From contig NZ_JALGQH010000024.1 in NCBI RefSeq assembly GCF_022810305.1, positions 1 to 64,000 on the forward strand: a stretch of 64,000 nucleotides of DNA, read 5' to 3'. The position numbers and the translations under genes were made by a program. Numbering within the stretch: the stretch's first letter is position 1; every line of letters starts with the position of its first letter. Positions 16,663-24,305 of the stretch are shown here, one piece after another. This DNA comes from Rhodococcus sp. ARC_M6. Lineage in GTDB: Bacteria > Actinomycetota > Actinomycetes > Mycobacteriales > Mycobacteriaceae. The notes beneath the pieces are model-generated. The model did not search any database, was not told where the DNA came from, and saw nothing but the letters and a program-made list of their open reading frames with translations.

Positions 16663-17234
16663 GCTCGGCCTTCGCGGATGGCTGCGAGGCGTTGGGAGGC
16701 TGCGCGGCGTTCACGGCCGATGCCGAGCAGGTGCTCGAACAGTTGGTCTTCGGGGAGCTCTTCGGCGGCTTGGGCGAGGGATCGTGCTGCTTCGCGGAAT
16801 CCGCGGCGGTATGCCTGGGTGAGAACTGCGGCGATGTTGTGCTCGAGTTCAGCGGACGGGACGCCGATGGTGGTGATGTCGGTGAGTGCTTTGGTGAGTT
16901 GTTTCCCGAGGTGCCCGCTGGTGCGGCCTTCCTGCTGCAAGGTGGTGAAGACATGGGCACTGTTGTGAGGTTTGCCGGCCAGAGCGAGTTCGGAGATGGC
17001 GGTGAACAGTGCCGCGTTCACGGGTCGGTAGAAGTCTGCGCTGGTCAGAGCTGCGACGGCACGCTTCGCACTCTCGGCCGGCGCCCAGAGCAGCGAGCAC
17101 AGGAGCTGAGCTTCGACGTCGAGAGCGGTGCTGTACTCGTCGATCTCGTCGCTTTCGCTGGTGAGGTCGTCGAAGTCGGGGACGGTGGCCAGTGAGAGTG
17201 TCACGTCGGGGTCCTTGCTGTCGCCGGTGGGCAT
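16659..17234 (-). CDS. Stand-alone DnaB N-terminal-domain protein
   Basis: 191 residues. Residues ~38-115 match the helical N-terminal domain of replicative helicase DnaB (ALDVEAQLLCSLLWAPAESAKR, then FYRPVNAALFTAISELALAGK). That domain mediates ring assembly and primase contact. No RecA-like ATPase part follows; the C-terminus is a charged helix (RERRAASQRLAAIREGRA). It might modulate host DnaB or primase when the plasmid strand enters a recipient. That role is inference from the domain and its place in the leading region. Confidence 0.7.
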   Translation of the reverse strand: MPTGDSKDPDVTLSLATVPDFDDLTSESDEIDEYSTALDVEAQLLCSLLWAPAESAKRAVAALTSADFYRPVNAALFTAISELALAGKPHNSAHVFTTLQQEGRTSGHLGKQLTKALTDITTIGVPSAELEHNIAAVLTQAYRRGFREAARSLAQAAEELPEDQLFEHLLGIGRERRAASQRLAAIREGRA

Positions 17235-17239
17235 AGGAG

Positions 17240-17560
17240 TCAGGGTCGCGGTGAGGTGAGTTGCCGGTGACTGCGCAGGATCTCGGTGGCCGCGCGGAGG
17301 TTGCGGGCAGCCTCGGCGAGATGAGTTGCGATGTCCTGGTCATGGGCGGCAACGTCTTCGGCGGTGTCCGCGTCAGGGGCGGTGTAGAGGGTGTGCAGCT
17401 CTTCGCGTGCATCACTGATTCCGGCGAGGGAATCGTCGAGGGCGGCGAGCATGGTGCGGAGTTTGCGGTCGACGGATTCGCTGTCGCAGCGGAGCTCGGC
17501 GTCGAGTGCGCGGTCGACGAAGTCTGCATCGGGAGTGAAGGTGAATGCTGCTGCGGTCAT
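17240..17560 (-). CDS. Small hypothetical protein
   Basis: 106 residues from ATG 17560 (GGAGG upstream). Acidic, helical, with regular Asp/Ala spacing (DSLAGISDAREELHTLY). It heads the small-gene operon 17560-15552. The IS110 element is inserted just upstream, probably separating it from its original promoter or from the nrdH gene. Confidence 0.6.
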   Translation of the reverse strand: MTAAAFTFTPDADFVDRALDAELRCDSESVDRKLRTMLAALDDSLAGISDAREELHTLYTAPDADTAEDVAAHDQDIATHLAEAARNLRAATEILRSHRQLTSPRP

Positions 17561-17599
17561 GGTGTCCTCCGTAAGTTGTTGGATGGTCCGGAAGTGCTG

Positions 17600-19005
17600 G
17601 GTGTGGCTGATGGTGTCCTGCCTTATGTGGCTCGAAACGAGTGGCCGCCCAGCGCTTCGGGACGCCCTGGCTGCTGATTGAAAAATGTGCTTCGAGTGCT
17701 GTTTACGGAGATGACGGTGGGGTGTTCCTCGGGCCTGACATGAGTAGGCGACATGGAGGAGCGATGAGAGAAACTCACACCCACGCATGGGTTGGAATCG
17801 ACGCCGGCAAGGGCCATCATTGGGCGGCAGTGGTCGACGAAGCAGGGTTGATCGTGTGGTCGCACAAGATCATCAACGACGAGACCGCGATATTGCACGC
17901 GCTGAGCGAAATTCTGGCCTTGGCCGACGAACTCCATTGGGCGGTAGATATTTCCGGTACCTCCTCGACGTTGTTGCTTGCTCTTCTCGCCGCGCACGGA
18001 CAGAATGCGGTTTACGTCCCTGGTCGCACCGTCAACAGGATGTCCGGCGCGTATCGAGGGGAGGCGAAAACCGATGCCCGCGATGCCTATGTGATCGCGG
18101 AAACTGCTCGACACCGACGCGATCTGTCTGTGTTGATTCCACCGGCCCAGCTGGCCGCGGAACTCGCGCTTTTGACCTCGCATCGGACCGATCTCGTCGC
18201 TGACCGAGTCCGGCTGATCAACCGTCTGCGTGACACTCTCACCGGTGTCTTTCCTGCGCTCGAGCGGGCTTTCGACTTCGGGCGTCACAAGGGCGCGTTG
18301 GTGTTGTTGACCGGTTTCCAGACGCCGCGCGCCATTCGGCGACGCGGACGCGTTCGTTTGAGCTTGTGGCTCGGTAAACGTGGGGTACGCGGGGCGGACG
18401 GTGTCGCCGAGATTGCGTGGGAAGCGGCGTCCGCGCAGAATGTGGTCCTGCCTGGTGAGGCTGTTGCGGCGCAGTTGGTGGCCGATATCGCCGACAGAGT
18501 CCTCGCAGTGGACGTCCAGCTTGCTCGTCTCGACGCGCAGATCGGTGAGACCTTCCGCCGCCATCCACAGGCTGCGGTCATCGAATCCATGCCCGGTATC
18601 GGTCCGATCCTCGGCGCGGAATTCGTTGTCGCTGCCGGTGATATGTCGGCGTACTCCGATGCCGGTCACCTCGCCTCGGCAGCGGGGTTGGTTCCGGTCC
18701 CCCGCGATTCCGGCCGCCGAACCGGCAACATGCACCGACCCAAACGCTACAGCCGGCGACTGCGGCGCGTCTTCTACCTCTCCGCTCAAACCTCCATCAT
18801 CAAAGATGGACCGAACCGCGAGTTCTACCTCAAGAAACGAAGTGAAGGAATGAGACACGTTCAAGCGGTGATCGCCTTGGCCCGTCGACGAGTGAGCGTG
18901 ATCTGGGCATTGTTGCGCGACAACCGACTGTTCGTCGTTGATGCACCCGCCGTCCGAACTGCTTGATTTCCTCATTGAAACTCGCTTCGCTGGTGAAAGT
19001 GTGTG
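17600..19005 (+). mobile_element. IS110-family insertion element (approximate limits)
   Basis: Built around the transposase at 17764-18966, with about 150 bases of non-coding DNA before it and 40 after. IS110 elements have no clear terminal inverted repeats, so the ends are estimates between gene 17560 and nrdH. The upstream non-coding part is where this family encodes its bridge RNA. Both flanks contain an ATTGAA...GCTTCG pattern (from about 17679 and 18975). Confidence 0.6.
17764..18966 (+). CDS. IS110-family transposase
   Basis: 400 residues from ATG 17764 (GGAGGAGC upstream). The N-terminal DEDD (RuvC-like) domain shows WVGIDAGKGHHWAAV, AVDISGTSS and KTDARDAYVIAE. The C-terminal Transposase_20 domain contains the serine-bearing SMPGIGPILGAEFVVAAGD and LASAAGLVPVPRDSG. 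The length is normal and the frame intact. Enzymes of this family recombine DNA guided by an element-encoded bridge RNA. Confidence 0.9.
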   Translation: MRETHTHAWVGIDAGKGHHWAAVVDEAGLIVWSHKIINDETAILHALSEILALADELHWAVDISGTSSTLLLALLAAHGQNAVYVPGRTVNRMSGAYRGEAKTDARDAYVIAETARHRRDLSVLIPPAQLAAELALLTSHRTDLVADRVRLINRLRDTLTGVFPALERAFDFGRHKGALVLLTGFQTPRAIRRRGRVRLSLWLGKRGVRGADGVAEIAWEAASAQNVVLPGEAVAAQLVADIADRVLAVDVQLARLDAQIGETFRRHPQAAVIESMPGIGPILGAEFVVAAGDMSAYSDAGHLASAAGLVPVPRDSGRRTGNMHRPKRYSRRLRRVFYLSAQTSIIKDGPNREFYLKKRSEGMRHVQAVIALARRRVSVIWALLRDNRLFVVDAPAVRTA

Positions 19006-19006
19006 G

Positions 19007-19237
19007 TCAGGCGGCCGGGGTGAGCTTGGAGATTTCGTCGGGACGGAATCCACTCCAGTGGTTTTCTCCTGCGACGACGACGGGGGCTTGCAGGTATCCG
19101 AGACTCATGACGTAATCGCGGGCCTGTGCGTTTTCGGTGATGTCGATGACGTCGTATTCGATTCCCGCTTTGTCGAGTGCGCGGTACGTGGCATTGCATT
19201 GCACACATGCGGGTTTGGTATATACGGTGATCGCCAT
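19007..19237 (-). CDS. nrdH: NrdH-type glutaredoxin-like redoxin
   Basis: 76 residues, typical for NrdH. ATG 19237 was chosen because AAGGGGGA lies at proper spacing; an ATG six bases earlier touches it. The active site is CVQC (about 11-14) within YTKPACVQCNATYRALDKAG, and the conserved GYLQAPVV cis-proline loop and WSGFRPDEI end are present. NrdH supplies electrons to class Ib ribonucleotide reductase. No nrdE/F/I genes are near, so it would serve the host enzyme, perhaps to raise dNTP supply for strand synthesis. Confidence 0.85.
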   Translation of the reverse strand: MAITVYTKPACVQCNATYRALDKAGIEYDVIDITENAQARDYVMSLGYLQAPVVVAGENHWSGFRPDEISKLTPAA

Positions 19238-19690
19238 TGTCATTCCCCCTTGTCGGTGATTCTTTATTGATTTCATTCTATCGAACAATGCGATATAAGC
19301 CAATACTTTAGCGGGCATTTCTTCGATTAGTTTCCGCGTTAGCTAATGACATCTTCAATCATTTTCCGCATTCTTTCACTAATCCAAACCGTGATGTACA
19401 CAGCTACTTGCATGCGCCCTACCAGCATTTTCTCCCCTCCCCCGGTATGTGCCGATATTCTGGTCTCGGCGGGAGCGGGTCAAGGTGAGTGTAGGAAAAA
19501 ATATCGCAGCGCCGTTGTTCGAGCGTGCGAGTGGCGCGTGTGGATATTATTTCTGGAGCGGCCTTGATGCGCGAGTGTCGGGATAGAAGAATGTTCACAC
19601 CGGGGCGGGTCGGTTCCTTTTCCTTGCGCTTTTGTCGTGGTTCGTGGCCCGCGGCCGGGTGCTTTCTCGCGTGTCGGTGGTGGTGTCCGC
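19238..19690. other. AT-rich non-coding region upstream of nrdH
   Basis: No gene supported. 19245-19420 is distinctly AT-rich (TTCTTTATTGATTTCATTC and following) and probably contains the nrdH promoter. The remainder has short unsupported frames. Confidence 0.4.
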
Positions 19691-19793
19691 CTTCCGCCCT
19701 TCCGGTCCGCCGGTGGCTCTTTACCGCCGGCCGGGGGCGGAAGGTGCGGGGCGGAAGGGCGGACGATCCCCAACCCTTTCGGGCCGGGGATCG
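19689..19793. repeat. Nested inverted repeats after the ParB-like gene
   Basis: A CCGCCGGTGG-type hairpin with loop CTCTTTA (19709-19716 with 19724-19731) lies inside longer imperfect arms (CTTCCGCCCTTCC-like, complement near 19745-19763). Nearer the gene is CGATCCCC (19764-19771) with GGGGATCG (19786-19793). The last is the likely terminator of the ParB-like gene. Confidence 0.55.
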
Positions 19794-19806
19794 CCGCTTC
19801 ATCGGG

Positions 19807-21372
19807 TCAGTCGATCGCGACCTCGTCGAATGTGAGCTGTCCGGTGATGATTTCCTCGACGGCGGAGAGGGTGTAGCCCTGTTCCATCAGGAAACTGAGG
19901 TACTGGTCGGCATTCTTGGGCTTGGATCGCCATGCGTCTTTGACCATGCGGGACTCTTGCGCGGCGATCACCAGCGCGAGGAGCAGCACCTGAGCGCGAG
20001 CCTCGGACGCCTTCGCCACTTGCTCGGCCAACTCTCGGCCGGGGTAGTAGCCCTTGAATCCGAGCAACTCACCGAGTGATTCCGCTGCCTTGTATTCCGA
20101 GATCAGCCCGGGATCGCGGGCGAGGGTGGTCGCGACGTAGGCCGCTGCCGTTTTCGGTGGGGTCTTGCGGGCGAGCAAGGTTGTGCGCAGGAACTCGCGG
20201 CGGACGGTGGTCGCGGCCTCGGCCTGCTTGTTCAGCTCGCGAACTCGTCGCCGTTCCTGCTTGTCCTTCGCTTCCTGCTCGCGCACTGCCCGAGCTGCCT
20301 CGGCGGGGCCGTTTCCGCTGCCACCTGCGGCGGCGGGAACCGCGTCGATGATCGGACGCGGCTCGAGTCCTGCGCCTTCCTGGTCGATGCACCAGTATTC
20401 CGGTAGGTATTCGGGCCGGTAGTCGACAGTGTTGGCGTGCCGTAGCCCTTCGTCGGGTACGGCGGAATCGTCGTCCTCGGTGTCCCAATCGACGTCGTCG
20501 TAATCGACGCGCTCGCCGGTGGCTTTGTCGAAAAAGGCGTCGTTCAATCCCAGGAACACTGCCCAGAACTGCGGGGCTGCGTCGATCATGTCCGGGGTGA
20601 CCTCGTCGCCGTCTGTGGTGACCAGGTCGGACGGGGACGGCACATCCTCCCCGAAACTGATGTGATCGTGCGGAAGGATCGTAAATCCCTTCTCCTCGAA
20701 CGGGGCTGCGGCGCGGGCGTATGCCTCCCGTTCTTCGCGCAACCCGCGTAGTCGCTCCGCTACGTGGTCGAAGTCGTAAGACCGTGTGGTCAGGAGCTTT
20801 TCGACGGCTTCGGTGTCTCCGGCTTCCTCGAACTCGGCCACTACTGCCGCATGTGCGAGGTCGAGCTGGCCGGCGTCGAGGGCGGCGCGGGCTGCCTCCG
20901 CTTTCCCTACCGCTGCCTGGGCTTTCACATCCTTCTTGTCCATCGCGAGGGTCTTGGACACCTTCGTGATGGATGCGCCGAATTCGAGCATCTGCGCAAC
21001 CCCTCGGGTGTGCTGAGCTGCGGTCAGCCCTTCGCGGTGCCGGTTGGCGGTGATCTGCTTGCCGATCCGGTCGACGGCGCGGGCCTTGTCGCTGCCTGCG
21101 GTGTCGGGGTAGATCACGACAGGGATGCTGGTCAGGCCGGTTTCGCGGGCGGCGAGGGTGCGGCGCTGGCCGTCGCGGACGACGATCGTTCCGTCTGCGG
21201 TCCGGACGGCGCTGATCGCTTCGAGTACTCCGTTTTCGCGGATGGATTCGACGAAGTCGGGGGTCTGCGCCAGATCGACGCTGTCGCGGACGTTCTCGCC
21301 GATGTCGAGGGCGTCGGGGTGCAGCTGTGCGACCTCGAGTGCTGCGGCGGGGGCGGTGTGTGTTGCGGTCAT
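19807..21372 (-). CDS. ParB/Sulfiredoxin-domain protein (ParB-like nuclease)
   Basis: 521 residues from ATG 21372 (GAGAGGAA upstream). Residues ~13-100 form a ParB N-terminal domain with the signature RDGQRRTLAARE (66-77). A KorB/ParB-like central HTH segment follows (AQHTRGVAQMLEFGASITKVSKTLAMDKKDVKAQ region). The C-terminal half is long, with an acidic stretch and a charged helix. No parA is adjacent. Such ParB-domain proteins are frequent in the leading regions of conjugative plasmids, where their role is unsettled, so partition function is not assumed. Confidence 0.8.
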   Translation of the reverse strand: MTATHTAPAAALEVAQLHPDALDIGENVRDSVDLAQTPDFVESIRENGVLEAISAVRTADGTIVVRDGQRRTLAARETGLTSIPVVIYPDTAGSDKARAVDRIGKQITANRHREGLTAAQHTRGVAQMLEFGASITKVSKTLAMDKKDVKAQAAVGKAEAARAALDAGQLDLAHAAVVAEFEEAGDTEAVEKLLTTRSYDFDHVAERLRGLREEREAYARAAAPFEEKGFTILPHDHISFGEDVPSPSDLVTTDGDEVTPDMIDAAPQFWAVFLGLNDAFFDKATGERVDYDDVDWDTEDDDSAVPDEGLRHANTVDYRPEYLPEYWCIDQEGAGLEPRPIIDAVPAAAGGSGNGPAEAARAVREQEAKDKQERRRVRELNKQAEAATTVRREFLRTTLLARKTPPKTAAAYVATTLARDPGLISEYKAAESLGELLGFKGYYPGRELAEQVAKASEARAQVLLLALVIAAQESRMVKDAWRSKPKNADQYLSFLMEQGYTLSAVEEIITGQLTFDEVAID

Positions 21373-21397
21373 CGCGATTCCTCTCGTAGACTTCGGG

Positions 21398-21436
21398 ACA
21401 CGACACCGGGCAGATAGCAGCTGCCCGGTGTTGTGT
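21398..21436 (-). repeat. Intercistronic hairpin, copy 2
   Basis: ACACGACACCGGGCAG (21398-21413) pairs with CTGCCCGGTGTTGTGT (21421-21436) through one G-T wobble. Same core (GACACCGGGC) and context as the hairpin at 11658-11696. Confidence 0.75.
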
Positions 21437-21458
21437 TGTTTCCGTGGGGTTTTCGGTC

Positions 21459-21713
21459 TCAAGCGGTGGCCGGTTCCAAGATCACTTGATCGGCCGTGGG
21501 GTGACGGTCTCGGCAGCTATCGGCCTCGATGTGCGCGTCCATCAGGGCGGAGGCGTGGCCGTGGTAGTCGAGCGCGATGAGCAACTCCACGAACACGTCG
21601 ATTTCCGAGCAGCAGTTGTGCTCGACGACGCTGGCGAGATACTCGGCTGTCTCGAACAACTTCGCCCAGGCATCCGCTTTCTCGCAGATGTTGTGTAAGT
21701 CGTATCCGTACAT
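21459..21713 (-). CDS. Small acidic hypothetical protein
   Basis: 84 residues with GAAAGGGAAA before the ATG. Contains a CC pair (VVEHNCCSEID) and many acidic residues; no family recognised. It lies between the 53-residue gene and the ParB-like gene in the same operon. Confidence 0.55.
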   Translation of the reverse strand: MYGYDLHNICEKADAWAKLFETAEYLASVVEHNCCSEIDVFVELLIALDYHGHASALMDAHIEADSCRDRHPTADQVILEPATA

Positions 21714-21746
21714 GGGTTTCCCTTTCGGTTGGGTTGGTGTCGCCGG

Positions 21747-21908
21747 TCATGCGGCGAGCAGTACGGAGGCGTCTGCGAGGGCGTTCTCGGCGTTGGCGAG
21801 GTGCCCGCTGCGGACGCGGCCGTGCGGGAGCCTCTTCGCGTGTGCGATTTCCGCTGCGGCCCAGGTCGCCAGACGGCGAACCTGCTCGTTGCGTTCCTCG
21901 TCGCTCAA
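21747..21908 (-). CDS. Small hypothetical protein with TTG start
   Basis: 53 residues, LSDEERNEQVRRLATWAAAE at the start, helical and charged. The best start is TTG 21908, which overlaps the stop of a 15-codon upstream peptide ORF by 4 bases (TTGA). There is no independent ATG in frame nearby, so translation probably depends on coupling to that peptide. Confidence 0.5.
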   Translation of the reverse strand: MSDEERNEQVRRLATWAAAEIAHAKRLPHGRVRSGHLANAENALADASVLLAA

Positions 21909-21952
21909 CTGGCGGGGGCAGTTTCCTCGAGGTTGATGATTGCGGTGCTCAT
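21905..21952 (-). CDS. 15-residue upstream peptide ORF
   Basis: MSTAIINLEETAPAS with an AAAGGA ribosome binding site, better than that of the downstream gene. It ends in the TTGA overlap with the 53-residue gene. It may exist only to deliver ribosomes; alternatively a frame error joins the two. Confidence 0.4.
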   Translation of the reverse strand: MSTAIINLEETAPAS

Positions 21953-21984
21953 GCCGGTGTTCCTTTGCTGGTAACTGGTGGTCG

Positions 21985-22194
21985 TCAGTTGGTGGGAGTG
22001 GCGGCGGCGTCGATGTCCTCCTCGGGGTGTCCGGCGTCGCGGGCTGCGGCACGAGCTGCGGCGAAGGCGTCCACCAGGGCTGTGATGTCGGTGAACCCTT
22101 CGCGGCTTCGGTCGAACATCGCTGCATCCAGGGCAGCGGTTGCCTCGACAACGGCGACCAGTGCGGGCGTGAGGGTCGGGGTTTCGGTGCTCAT
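21985..22194 (-). CDS. Small hypothetical protein
   Basis: 69 residues from ATG 22194 (AAAGGAGAG upstream). Helical, alanine-rich (VEATAALDAAMFDRSREGF), with no known motif. Second gene of the operon starting after leader copy C. Confidence 0.55.
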   Translation of the reverse strand: MSTETPTLTPALVAVVEATAALDAAMFDRSREGFTDITALVDAFAAARAAARDAGHPEEDIDAAATPTN

Positions 22195-22228
22195 GTGGCT
22201 CTCCTTTGTGGTGGTGGGCTGGTTGTCG

Positions 22229-22369
22229 TTACTCGGCGTTGACGCACTGTGCGGCGTCGTTGTGCATGCGAGGGCAGGAGTAGTCACCGCACCCGCAACT
22301 GAGTCCGGCGTAGTGGATGGTTGCCGCGCTGTAGTCGTCGCCCTCGGTGTAGTCGTAGTCCTCGCTCAT
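22229..22369 (-). CDS. Small acidic Cys-rich protein
   Basis: 46 residues from ATG 22369 (GAAAGG upstream). Very acidic N-terminus (MSEDYDYTEGDDY) and a cysteine cluster (LSCGCGDYSC...AQC) that could bind a metal. First gene after leader copy C. The longer frame extends into the leader repeat and was rejected. Confidence 0.5.
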   Translation of the reverse strand: MSEDYDYTEGDDYSAATIHYAGLSCGCGDYSCPRMHNDAAQCVNAE

Positions 22370-22404
22370 CGGTGACCTTTCGTTCGTGGCTGGGGACCAA
22401 ACCC

Positions 22405-22700
22405 GTGCCCCGCCAATTTTTTTCGCCTTCTGGCATAGGAGAGTTGGACCGGCATTAGGGGGCCGGAGTGCAACTGGTGAGCGGAAGAGTTTTTCTGCGA
22501 GCGTGCGAGTGCGGGTTGAAAAAGTCTTTCGAGCCGAAGGCCGGAGCGAAGCGGAGTCAGCGGTTGCGCGCAGGTCACCGCCGGTCAAAATCGGAAGGCC
22601 AGAAGGAGAAACAAATCAATGTTTTTCACAGAACGGAGCGCAGCGGAGTTCTCTTCGGGGGGGACACCGGAGGTGGCCGGGCCGCCGGGCAGGCGTCAGC
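22405..22700 (-). promoter_or_regulatory. Repeated leader element, copy C
   Basis: Third and most diverged copy. The hairpin arms CGGAAGAGTTTTTC (22482-22495) and GAAAAAGTCTTTCG (22518-22531) differ in sequence from copies A and B but still pair. The mismatch sits at the equivalent position (G-G here). It precedes the small-gene/ParB-like operon. Confidence 0.65.
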
Positions 22701-22777
22701 TTTCCACCGCCGCGTGCAATCGCAAACACCGACCGCCTAACTGCGGTCAGAACCCCGGTCCGCCGACCAGGGTTCTT

Positions 22778-23002
22778 CTAGGACTTCTTGCTATCTGGGG
22801 TGTTCTTGTCGCGCAAGCCCCCCCCCAAGCTCAGGACTGCCGTCAGCAGTGCTCCGCAGAGCAGGAATCCGACAACCCGTGTGCTGCGTTCGGCGCCGCT
22901 AAGATCGGCCCAAGTCAACAGTTGCGCCACGACTGCGACGAGGTAGAGCAACAGGGTTGCACTCGTGAACTTATGGGTTAGGTGGTGGGGCAACCGGGTC
23001 AT
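22778..23002 (-). CDS. Possible small membrane protein
   Basis: 74 residues with two hydrophobic segments (about 14-30 and 44-62) and a charged tail (GLRDKNTPDSKKS). The ribosome binding site is weak, and the start overlaps the C-terminal codons of the upstream frame. Plausible from composition only. Confidence 0.45.
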   Translation of the reverse strand: MTRLPHHLTHKFTSATLLLYLVAVVAQLLTWADLSGAERSTRVVGFLLCGALLTAVLSLGGGLRDKNTPDSKKS

Positions 23003-23294
23003 CGCGGGTTTCGTTCAGTGCGTTGCGCACCGCGGATGTAGCGAATTCGGGCTTGGGTTCTCCTGCAATGTATTTTGGGAGACCGACGAGATGGTCATTC
23101 ATTTGCGTGAGTTGACGCCGCGGGTCATTGATATTCGGTACGCGAATGCAGTCTTGTTCCATAAGTTGGGTCACAGGGCTGGCCCAGAGCCCTTGTTGCA
23201 TGAGTTGGGGCTGACCCAGGGCCGAGGCTGCGGATCCGGACGAGCTATGTACTGCTCGGATCCGCAGATTATGCTTCCCAAAGATGAGCATCAC
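22971..23294 (-). CDS. Doubtful hypothetical protein
   Basis: 107 codons, possibly starting at an internal methionine. No motif recognised. A perfect 11-bp inverted repeat (CTGCGGATCCG at 23228-23238, complement 23257-23267) lies within its first codons, suggesting that the start is further inside or that the frame is not a gene. Confidence 0.3.
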   Translation of the reverse strand: MMLIFGKHNLRIRAVHSSSGSAASALGQPQLMQQGLWASPVTQLMEQDCIRVPNINDPRRQLTQMNDHLVGLPKYIAGEPKPEFATSAVRNALNETRDDPVAPPPNP

Positions 23295-23377
23295 CTAACC
23301 CCTGCCCTGAAGGCAAGCAAAGCCTCCGACTCCGCGCCCCCTTAGTTGCCATCTCAAACATCGATTATCTTTGCGAA

Positions 23378-24295
23378 ATGACGATGTCACGTAGGGATCG
23401 GTTTCGACTCAGGACACAGCTCGTAGAAGCTCTGAAGGGGGATAGCTGGTCATACGAGAGAATAAATTTGCTTCTTCAAGATTTCAAAGTTAAGCATCTC
23501 GACGAACGGTACGACGGGCCTTCCATTGCTGAAATAGTGGCAACAATGCCAGACTCCACACTTGTCGAAGCGTATTCGATCGTCTTGGATCTGGAACCCG
23601 CTGAAGTGACCGACATCGTCGAAACAAACGTCAATACAGGCAACTGGAAGCCCGGTTACCTGCGGTTATTTCTCTCGCACTCCGCCGCGCATAGAAAGTT
23701 CGTCGGAGATGTAGCCGACGAACTAGCTGTCATGGGAATCCACGGATTCGTCGCGCACGACTCAATGGCGGTAAGCAAGCCATGGCAGACTCAAATCGAA
23801 CATGCGCTGCGCTCGATGCAGGCGTTTGTCGCTTTAGTGCACCCTGAATTTAACGCTAGCACATGGTGTCAGCAGGAAGTCGGATGGGCTTACGGACGTC
23901 GAATTCCGCGATTCGCAATACGCATTGGTACTGATCCTGCGGGATTCATCGGGAGTCACCAGTGGCCCTACACCGATGGAAATGAACCGAAGAAAGTCGC
24001 GGCCTTAATCAGTTCTTGGGTTGCCGGTCTGGAGAAATTGGGCGATTCAGTTGTGGACGGCCTGCTCAGCGCCCTCAGCGAAGTCGGAGATTACTACAGT
24101 GCCGAAGCAGCTGCGAAACGCCTGGTAACGCTTGATCGTCTAAGCGACCTACAGTTTAACGAGTTAGATCGTATTTGGTGGAGCAACGATCAACTCCACG
24201 GCGGTGTCCTCCCCACACGGGTGATGAAGCCGTACTACTTAAGGAACGGGCGGTCCTGGCCGCCTCTAAAACCAGATGAGGAGGCGCGACCCTAA
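23378..24295 (+). CDS. TIR-domain protein, probable defence effector
   Basis: 305 residues. An N-terminal helical region of unknown type (1-90) precedes a TIR domain (about 93-190): YLRLFLSHSAAHRKFVGDVA, the BB-loop region, then NASTWCQQEVGWAYGR with the candidate catalytic glutamate E167. A C-terminal ~85-residue extension is unassigned. Bacterial TIR domains consume NAD or make signalling nucleotides during anti-phage defence. The base composition is less GC-rich than the surrounding plasmid genes, suggesting separate acquisition. It converges on the SLATT-like gene. Confidence 0.8.
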   Translation: MTMSRRDRFRLRTQLVEALKGDSWSYERINLLLQDFKVKHLDERYDGPSIAEIVATMPDSTLVEAYSIVLDLEPAEVTDIVETNVNTGNWKPGYLRLFLSHSAAHRKFVGDVADELAVMGIHGFVAHDSMAVSKPWQTQIEHALRSMQAFVALVHPEFNASTWCQQEVGWAYGRRIPRFAIRIGTDPAGFIGSHQWPYTDGNEPKKVAALISSWVAGLEKLGDSVVDGLLSALSEVGDYYSAEAAAKRLVTLDRLSDLQFNELDRIWWSNDQLHGGVLPTRVMKPYYLRNGRSWPPLKPDEEARP

Positions 24296-24305
24296 CGGGT
24301 AGAGA

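Noticed and set aside
17623..19053. Minus-strand frame of 476 codons
   Set aside because: Antisense shadow of the intact IS110 transposase.
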